A stretch of DNA of 64,000 nucleotides. It comes from Typhlomys cinereus. Its lineage: Eukaryota > Chordata > Mammalia > Rodentia > Platacanthomyidae. This document shows positions 57,448 through 64,000 of the stretch, in pieces (the first letter of the stretch is position 1; each line of letters begins with the position of its first letter). The notes under the pieces are model-generated. The model worked only from the letters and a program-made list of their open reading frames with translations, did not search any database and was not told the origin of the DNA. The stretch covers positions 1,080,610 through 1,144,609 of the forward strand of contig JALPQD010000409.1 in the NCBI GenBank assembly GCA_023101885.1, given 5' to 3'. The translations under genes were made by a program, and so were the position numbers.

Positions 57448-60400
57448 CTAGGAGCCACCTATTAAGGAGTACATACGGCGCTTAATTTTCTGGGTCTGGG
57501 ATACTGCACTTAATATAATTCTTTCTAATGACATCCATTTCCCAGCAAATTCCAGTAATTCATCATTTTTGATGGCTGAGTAGTACTCACTCCATTGTAT
57601 AGATGTACCACAGTTTCCTTATCCACTCGTCAACTGTTGGACATTTAGGTTGATTCCATTACTTTGCTATTGTAAACAGTGCTGCTATGAACATGGTCGA
57701 GCTTGTGCTATCGAGGCGAACCTCTGCTGCATGGGGGGTTATTCCCAAAAGTGGGATAGCAGGGTCATATGGCATTTCAATCTTTAATTTCTTTAAGAAT
57801 CTCCAGACGGCTCGCCAGAGTGGCTGTATGAGCCTGCATTCCCACCAACAATGTAGGAGAGTTCCCCTCACTCCACATCCTCTCCAGCATTTGTTGTTGT
57901 TTGTATTGTGGATTTTTGCCATCCTGACCAGGGTGAGATGATATCTCAGGGAAGTTTTGATTTGCATTTCCCTGATGGCGAGGGAAGTGGAGCATTTTTT
58001 AAGATGTTTGTTAGACATTTTAATTTCATCCCTGGTAAAGTTTCTTTGAAGTTCCAGGGCCCATTTATTAATTGGGCCAGTGTTTTCCTTGGAGTTTAGT
58101 TTTCTAAGTTCTTTGTGCACTCTGGACAGTAGAGCTCTGTCAGATATGTGGTTAGTGAAGATTTTCTCCCATTCTGTGGGTTGCCTTTGAGCTCATGTTA
58201 CAATCTCTTTATCTGAACAGAAGCTCTTTAATTTCACAAGATCCCAACTGTTGAGAATTGGTAGCAGTGACTGTGCCATTGGATGTCTGTTTAGGAAGTG
58301 TTGGCCTAGCCCAATCAGCTCGAGGGAGTTCCCTATCCTTACAACTGTGGTTTTTAAAGTCTCTGGCCTTAAATCACGGTCCTTGATCCATTTGGAATTA
58401 AGTCTTGTACATGGTGACAAGTATGGATCCAGCTTTAATCTTCTGCATGTGGAGATCCAGTTTTGCAGCACCATTTGTTGAAGATGCTGTTCTTTTTCCA
58501 TTGGATTTTTTGGGCCCCTTTGTCAAAGACCAAATGGCTTTATTTTTGTGGGCTTATATCTGGGTCTTCAATCCTTATCCATTGATTTGTGTGTCTATTT
58601 TGGAGCCAGTACCAGGCAGTTTTTATAACTATGGATTTGTAGTATAAACTAAGGTTTGGTATGGTAATACCTCCAGCAGTGTTTTTGTTACTCAGGATTG
58701 TCTTTACTATCCTGGGTCTTTTGTGCCTCCATATGAATTTTGAGATTATTTGGTCAACTTCTTTAAAGAATTGCTTTGGGATTTTAATTGGTATAGCATT
58801 GAATTTGTATATTGCCTTTGGTAGGATGGTCATTTTTACGATGTTGATTCTGCCAATCCAGGAACATGGGAGGTCTTTCCACCTTCTGGTGTCTTCTGCT
58901 ATTTCTTTCTTTAGGGTTTTAAAGTTTTCATTGTAAAGGTCTTTTACCTCCTTGGTTAGGTTTATACCAAGGTATTTCATTTTTTTAGGGGCTATAGTAA
59001 ATGGGATTGTTTCTCTCAAGGCTTTTTCACTTCTTTCATTCTGGGCATATAGGAAGGCCTCTGATTTTTGCACATTTATTTTGTATCCTGCCACCCTGCT
59101 GAACTTCTCAATTAGTTCCAGAAGCTTCCTGGTGGAGTTTTTGGGATCCCTCAGGTATAAGATCATGTCATCTGCAAATAGGGATAGCTTGACTTCTTCC
59201 TTGCCGATTTGAATCCTCTTATGTCCCTTTCTTGTCTTATGGCTTCAGCTAAGACTTCAAGTACAATATTGAATAGAAGTGGTGAGAGTGGACAGCCTTG
59301 TCTAGTTCCTGATCGAAGTGGGAATGCTTCCAATTGTTCCCCATTGAGCATAATCCTTGCTGTGGGCTTGTTGTATACAGCTTTTATTATATTGATAAAG
59401 GTTCCTTCCATTCCTACTGTCTCTAGCGTTTTGATCATAAAAGGCTGTTGGATCTTGTCAAAGGCTTTTTCTGCATCTATCGAGAGTATCATGTGGTCTT
59501 GGACTTTGGACTGGTTTACATGATGAATTACATTTATTGATTTGCGTATGTTGAACCAACCTTGTGTGCCGGGATGAAGCCTACTTGGTCCCCGTGAATG
59601 ATCTTTTTGATATTTTTTGAATCCAATTTGCTAAGACTTTGTTGAGAATCTTTGCATCTGTGTTCATCAGAGAGATCAGCCTATAATTTTCTTTTTTAAG
59701 TGAATCTTTATTAGGTTTTGGGATTAAGATGATATTAGCTTCATAGAAGGAATTTGGCAGTGTTCCTTCCTTTGCTATTTGATGGAACAGTTTAAGGAGT
59801 ATTGGTGTTATTAACTCCTTAAATGTCTGGTAGAATTCTGTGCTGAATCCATCTGGCCCAGGACATTTTTTGGTGGGAAGATTCGAGATTACTTCTTCAA
59901 TTTCCTTATATGTTATAGGACTATTTAAATAATTCAGAACTTCCTGATGCAATTTAGGTAGGTTGTGTTTACTTAGAAATTCATCCATCTCTTTTGTGTT
60001 GTCAAACTTCACAGAGTACAAGTTTTTGAAATATGATGTTATAATTCTCTGGATTTCTTGGGTATCCGTAGTGATAACTCCATGTTCATGTCTAATTTTG
60101 TTAATTCGGGTTTTCTCTCTTGCTTTTGGTTAATTTAGCTAGGGTGTATCAATCTTATTGATTTTTTCAAAGAACCAGCTTTTTGACTGGTTGATTTTTT
60201 CTATCGTTTCTTAATCTCGATTTCAGATATTTCTCCCCTTATTTTGCTAATCTCCTCTCTTCTATTACTTTTGGGATCAGATTGCTCAAGTTTCTCCAAA
60301 GCCTTAAGCTGCATCGTTAAATTATTTATTTCTGATGTTTCCAATTTTCTGATGTAGGCATTAAGAGCTATGAACTTACCTCTTAGGACAGCTTTCATTG

Positions 60401-61271
60401 TGTCCCAGAGATTTTGGTAAGTTGTATTTTCATTTTCGTTCACTTTCAGGAAATCTTGAATTTCCTGTTTAATTTCTTCCTGAATCCAGTTCTCCTTCAG
60501 CATCATATTGTTAAGTTTCCAGGAGTTAGTGTATTTTCTCTTGTTTGTTGTGTTGTTGTGGATGTCCAGCTTTAGGCCGTGGTGGTCTGATAGGGCACAG
60601 GCTAGAATTTCGACTTTTTTGTATTTGCGTAGATTCATTTTGTGGCCCAATATGTGATCTATTTTGGAGAAAGTTCCGTGTGCTGCTGAGAAAAATGTGT
60701 ATTCTTTGGTACGTGGGTGAAAAGTTCGATAGAGATCTGTAAGGTCCATTTCAGTAAGGGTTTGGTTAAGCTCCAAAGTGTCTCTGTTAAGCTTTTTACC
60801 TGTTGATCTATCCCATGTTGAGACGGCGGTGTTGAAATCCCCAAGAATTATCGTTTGGGTGTTGATTTCTTGCTTTAGACGCTGTAGGGTTTTCTTAATG
60901 AATGTGGAGGGGCCCATGTTGGGTGCATATATGTTCAGTATTGTGAAGTCTTCCTGGTGAATTGTACCTGTGACTAAAATGTAGTATCCATCTGTGTCTC
61001 TTATGATTTTCTTTGGTTTGAAGTCCACTTTGTTTGAAAGCATAATTGCTACCCCTGCCTGATTCCTGGTTCCATTAGCTTGCAAGATTTTGGACCAGCC
61101 TTTCATTCTTAGGACGTGCCTATCTTTTGTGGTGAGATGAGTTTCCTGAAGGCAGCAGATTGTTGGATTGTGGTTTTTAATCCAAGTTTGTAATCTGTGT
61201 CTCTTAATTGGTAAGTTAATGTCGTTGACATTTAATGTTATAATGGAGAAATTATTTTTAATTCTGGACAT
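57448..61271 (-). pseudogene. L1 ORF2: L1 ORF2 (endonuclease/reverse transcriptase), broken
   Basis: The protein nicks target DNA and reverse transcribes L1 RNA. The start ATG at 61271 begins an open 356-codon stretch with a complete AP-type endonuclease domain: QETH near residue 42, GDFN, and SDHHG near residue 231. The frame then changes at about 60201. RT follows in 60021-59581 ([15 protein letters not shown]), 59492-59163 ([11 protein letters not shown]) and 59166-58540 (FADD catalytic box at 59167-59178). The cysteine-rich C-terminus is in 58120-57659. I count at least four frame changes plus nonsense codons at 58540-58542, 58193-58195 (a CGA to TGA-type change) and 57659-57661. The natural stop is at 57448-57450. 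Confidence 0.95.
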
Positions 61272-61328
61272 TTTTTATGTTTAGTAGATTTTGTAAGCAT
61301 GATGTTTGATATTTATATTTTGTTGGTA

Positions 61329-62390
61329 TTATACTTCCCTTCTGTCCTCCTGGATACGCTTGTTCTTTTCTTCAAGCTTGAGTATCATTTTTAGGATTTT
61401 TTGAAGGCCTGGTTTGGTAGACATGTATCCCTTTAAGTTGTCTTTGTGCTGGAAAACTTTTCTTTCTCCCTCAATCATGACAGATAGTTTTGCCGGGTAT
61501 ATCAGTCTGGGTTGGCATTTTTGCTCATTTAATACTTGAAGTATGTCTCTCCAAGCTCTTCTTGCTTTTACTGTTTCCATTGAGTAGTCATTTGCTATTC
61601 TAATAGGTTTATCTTTAAAAGTGACTTGCTTTTTTTCTCTTGAAGCTCTCAGCACCTTTTCTTTGTCTTGAATGTGGAGTGTTTTGACTATTATTTGCCG
61701 TGGCGATTTTCTATTTTGGTCATATCTGTTTGGAGTGGGAAATGCCTCTTGTATTTGGATAGGCCTCTCATTCTTTAGTTGTGGGAAGTTTTCATTTATG
61801 ATGAATTGAAATATTTCCTCCGGTGTGGTATTTTGGGATTCTTGTTCTGGTATTCCATGAATGCGCATGTTAGGTTTCTTCAGGGTGTCCCATATTTCTT
61901 GAATGCTCCTCTCCAGTATCTTTTTGGCTTTAACAATCTCTTCCATTGAGCTGGTTAATTCTCCTACTTTGTCTTCAAGATCTGAGATTCTATTTTCTGC
62001 CTCATTTGTTCTGCTGATAAAACTCTCTGTCGAGTTTTGTGTTGAAGATAACTTATCTCTTAGTTCAATTTTAAACTCTGCCTGAGACTGTTTTACCTGC
62101 TCTATACCTATTTTTGTTTCTTGAACTGTTTTTCTCAACTCCTCCAGGTTCCTGTTGTGTTCCTGTTCAAAGTGGTTGACACGGTTATTTAACTCTTCTC
62201 GGATTTCCTCTTTCATATTATTAATCATGATAATGATCATACTCTGAAAGTCGTTATGTTGGGTCTGGCTTTCATGGCTATTTTCTATGGATTTGTTCTG
62301 GTCGCAATCCATCGTTATGGGATTGATTCTTTTGGTGAGAGATTGTTCTTGGGGTTTGTTTCTCGTGGATCTGCACTTTGACTTGGGCAT
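61329..62390 (-). CDS. L1 ORF1: L1 ORF1 protein, uninterrupted, 353 aa
   Basis: RNA-binding nucleic-acid chaperone that trimerises and coats L1 RNA in the cytoplasmic RNP. The frame runs without interruption from ATG (MPKSKCRSTR) to the stop. Residues about 55-170 are a heptad-rich, highly charged coiled coil (trimerisation region, NEAENRISDLEDKVGEL). Residues about 174-265 are the RRM (NMRIHGIPEQESQNTTPEE). Residues about 270-353 are the C-terminal domain (KSPRQIIVKTLHIQDKEKVL, then KARRAWRDILQVLNEQKCQP). The length is usual for L1 ORF1. ORF2 starts 57 bp downstream, as in other mammalian L1s. Expression would depend on the adjacent monomeric 5'UTR. This is the only intact ORF1 in the window. 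Confidence 0.93.
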   Translation of the reverse strand: MPKSKCRSTRNKPQEQSLTKRINPITMDCDQNKSIENSHESQTQHNDFQSMIIIMINNMKEEIREELNNRVNHFEQEHNRNLEELRKTVQETKIGIEQVKQSQAEFKIELRDKLSSTQNSTESFISRTNEAENRISDLEDKVGELTSSMEEIVKAKKILERSIQEIWDTLKKPNMRIHGIPEQESQNTTPEEIFQFIINENFPQLKNERPIQIQEAFPTPNRYDQNRKSPRQIIVKTLHIQDKEKVLRASREKKQVTFKDKPIRIANDYSMETVKARRAWRDILQVLNEQKCQPRLIYPAKLSVMIEGERKVFQHKDNLKGYMSTKPGLQKILKMILKLEEKNKRIQEDRREV

Positions 62391-63245
62391 TGTTGTTTTG
62401 TTTTTTAGGACCTTTCAGTTTCTGTGTGTTTTTCACTGAACCGATGTAGTTGGTATTGTTACACCTGCCAGTTGTTACTAGTGCTTGCCTTGTTACTAAT
62501 GTTTGTGTATTGGCATTGTTATATCCTAGATGAGACTACTAGGATGTTAGTACGTCAGTTAAGTAACCAGGGGATGAATATAAGTATGGTAGTGCACTTT
62601 TACGATCTAGTGTCTTGGTGAAATGTGAGGGTGGGTGGTGTACTCCCTGGAGTTGTATGTTTTTGGGGTGGCTGTATGAGGAAGCTGACCTACAACATTG
62701 ATACTAGAAAGGATCAGTAAGGTGAGAGAAAAGAAAAAGAGAGAAAAAAAAAGGTTTACTTATCTTTAGGCTGGATGTGAAGAGTCTCGCATGTGATACA
62801 ATGGTTGTAGTGAAGTCCAGATGTATGGCCTGTGTTCTCTTTGTTCCTTAGAGTTTTGCTTGAGTTTCCTTTGTACTCTATTGAATTCTGAGTAGCAGTG
62901 TGTCTTCCGTGGACCATGTGCGTAGGTCCCCGGTGGGCCAGAGAGGCAGAGGGTCTGATGTTGATGGCAGAATTCTTCACCTGCGACCTGGGGGGGGCGG
63001 AGGGGCTAGGGGGCGGGAGGGCACAAGGGGCTGGTGTCCGGGGCGGGGCCCCGGAGGCTAAGCCGCGGCCACACGCGGGTGCTGCTGGCCGGGTGGCTCG
63101 GCTCCGGGTTGGGGGGCTGGGCTGGGAGGGGCTCTCTCTCACCTGGGCTCTGGTCCGGGTTCGGCGCGGAGGGGGGGCTGGGGGCAAAGCCGGCGGCCGC
63201 GCGCGCGGGTGCTGCTGGCCGGGCGGCTCGGCTCCGGGGTCAGGG
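62391..63245 (-). promoter_or_regulatory. L1 5'UTR with about 130-bp GC-rich tandem monomers
   Basis: The block 'gcgggtgctgctggccgggt' with 'ggctcggctccggg' occurs at 63075 and, with few changes, at 63205, a period of 130 bp. The distal part (about 62990-63245) is very GC-rich with many CpG sites, unlike the AT-rich surroundings, so a CpG island/promoter is likely. The element's 5' end lies inside a monomer, as in rodent L1s with monomeric promoters. Confidence 0.85.
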
Positions 63246-63260
63246 CCACCATTCCCTCCT

Positions 63261-64000
63261 AAGGGAACTTTCTTTGATTCAGAGGTAGAACAACTTGTAT
63301 CTTTTATAAGCACATTAATATTCAATAGACAGTTTGAGGCTCTGTCAATCAGTTTAAACAACAGTACCACCATTTACCTCTTTAGACCTAAAACCTCTGA
63401 AGGATGATTTTTTCCCATTAGGTTTATGGGAGCCATCATGTATTCCTTCCTTTAAATGCTGATTAAAAACCAGCGATGGGGGAGTTCATTTCGGCCATAA
63501 GAGCTGCCCTCTGTTGCTCAGATGAGTATCGCCTGAGTGATTGATACTATAGCTATAGTGCACACAAAATGCTTAAGACCGCTAATGTGGTTTCCTACCT
63601 GGAAGCCCTTGCAACAAATTTGGAGCTTTGAAAGCTGTCTAGTATGATGAATTTTCCATTGTGTTTCAGCATGGTTCAAACCACTGCACATAGTGTCTTC
63701 ATCAGTGGTTTTTCCCATGTAGTTTTGACAGGGAACCAAGAGGCATCATGAGAGCCAACACTGGGAGCGCTGAGGCTTCCAGAGCAAGAGCTCAGTGGAG
63801 GTTCACTACACCCAGCATGGTGACTTTTGTTCAGTGTCCCACTATTCCTAAGAACAGTTTTTACTTGGCATGCAGGATATCTGTGGGGAAATTCTCTTTT
63901 ATACTGTAAGTGAGCTGCAACAGAGTATGTTGCCATAATTTCTCTCCATCACTGTGTGATACAGATGACTTTGTAACTGTTCCATTCCCTCACCTCATCA
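63261..64000. other. Intergenic flank
   Basis: Target DNA to the right of the full-length L1. No gene or repeat recognised. Confidence 0.5.

Larger units (their letters stand above)
56439..63245 (-). mobile_element. L1: Full-length L1, antisense, with perfect TSD and monomeric 5'UTR
   Basis: About 6.8 kb: A-rich tail (as T, 56439-56497), 3'UTR (to 57447), ORF2 (57448-61271, broken), a 57-bp inter-ORF spacer, intact ORF1 (61329-62390) and a 5'UTR with CpG-rich tandem monomers. Perfect 15-bp TSD ccaccattccctcct at 56424-56438 and 63246-63260. It is the best preserved element in the window and probably the youngest. Several ORF2 defects are one-base losses that could be sequencing errors, but three nonsense codons also exist, so it is probably not autonomous. 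Confidence 0.96.

Noticed and set aside
1..64000. Host protein-coding exons
   Set aside because: No open stretch outside L1 and ERV sequence shows recognisable domains with flanking splice signals. Short exons in the unique intervals cannot be excluded by eye.

Overview
The window is a piece of a rodent nuclear genome made mostly of LINE-1 (L1) retrotransposons. I see no host protein-coding gene, no tRNA or rRNA gene and no CRISPR array. A mouse-like (myodont) rodent is suggested by three things: B2-like SINEs with the 'gctggagagatg..cagtggttaag' head, B1 and ID-like SINEs, and a URR1-like rodent element. The L1 subfamilies do not look like those I know from Mus or Rattus, so I do not name a species. 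Very old MLT1/MaLR and ERV-L remnants lie between the younger insertions.

Layout. 1-1223: AT-rich sequence with a (TG)n tract and an antisense ID-like SINE. 1241-4191: plus-strand 5'-truncated L1 with a perfect 17-bp target-site duplication (TSD). 4209-15687: older sequence with an MLT1 LTR, B1 and B2-like SINEs, microsatellites, two short antisense L1 3'UTR insertions (7160-7843, 12256-12526), a decayed ERV-L pol remnant (about 9690-10990), a URR1-like element and an old Lx-like L1 tail. 15703-24262: minus-strand full-length L1 with a perfect 15-bp TSD. It carries a nested plus-strand L1 3'UTR insertion (19487-19973) and a piece of gammaretrovirus-like ERV with its LTR (20976-22664). 24278-27153: MaLR, SINE and old L1 remnants.

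27154-33947 repeats 17745-24630, including both nested insertions and about 360 bp of non-L1 flank. It is therefore a copy made at the DNA level or by the assembler, not a second retrotransposition. The two copies differ mainly by one- or two-base indels, which raises the possibility of a mis-assembled or poorly polished long-read region. 33947-39858 is another minus-strand L1 with an odd 255-bp templated insertion. 39859-44818 is an older minus-strand L1 carrying a nested L1 3'UTR insertion with a possible 3' transduction. 44819-47662: old non-L1 sequence. 47663-54420: an old plus-strand L1 fragment abutting a near full-length plus-strand L1 with an internal deletion. 54421-56423: a (TATC)n tract and unremarkable sequence.

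56439-63245 is the youngest-looking element: a minus-strand full-length L1 with a perfect 15-bp TSD, a CpG-rich 5'UTR of about 130-bp tandem monomers and an uninterrupted 353-residue ORF1. Its ORF2 is broken by frame changes and nonsense codons. 63261-64000 is flanking sequence.

How the parts relate. The window records successive waves of L1 insertion, each made by target-primed reverse transcription (A-rich tail, TSD, frequent 5' truncation), then nesting, deletion and duplication. No element has both ORFs intact, so none could move autonomously as the sequence stands. I found no clearly new biological system. The most interesting signals are the changing 5'UTR monomers, an ORF0-like antisense reading frame in the L1 5'UTR, the templated insertion, and the tandem duplication that may be an assembly artefact.
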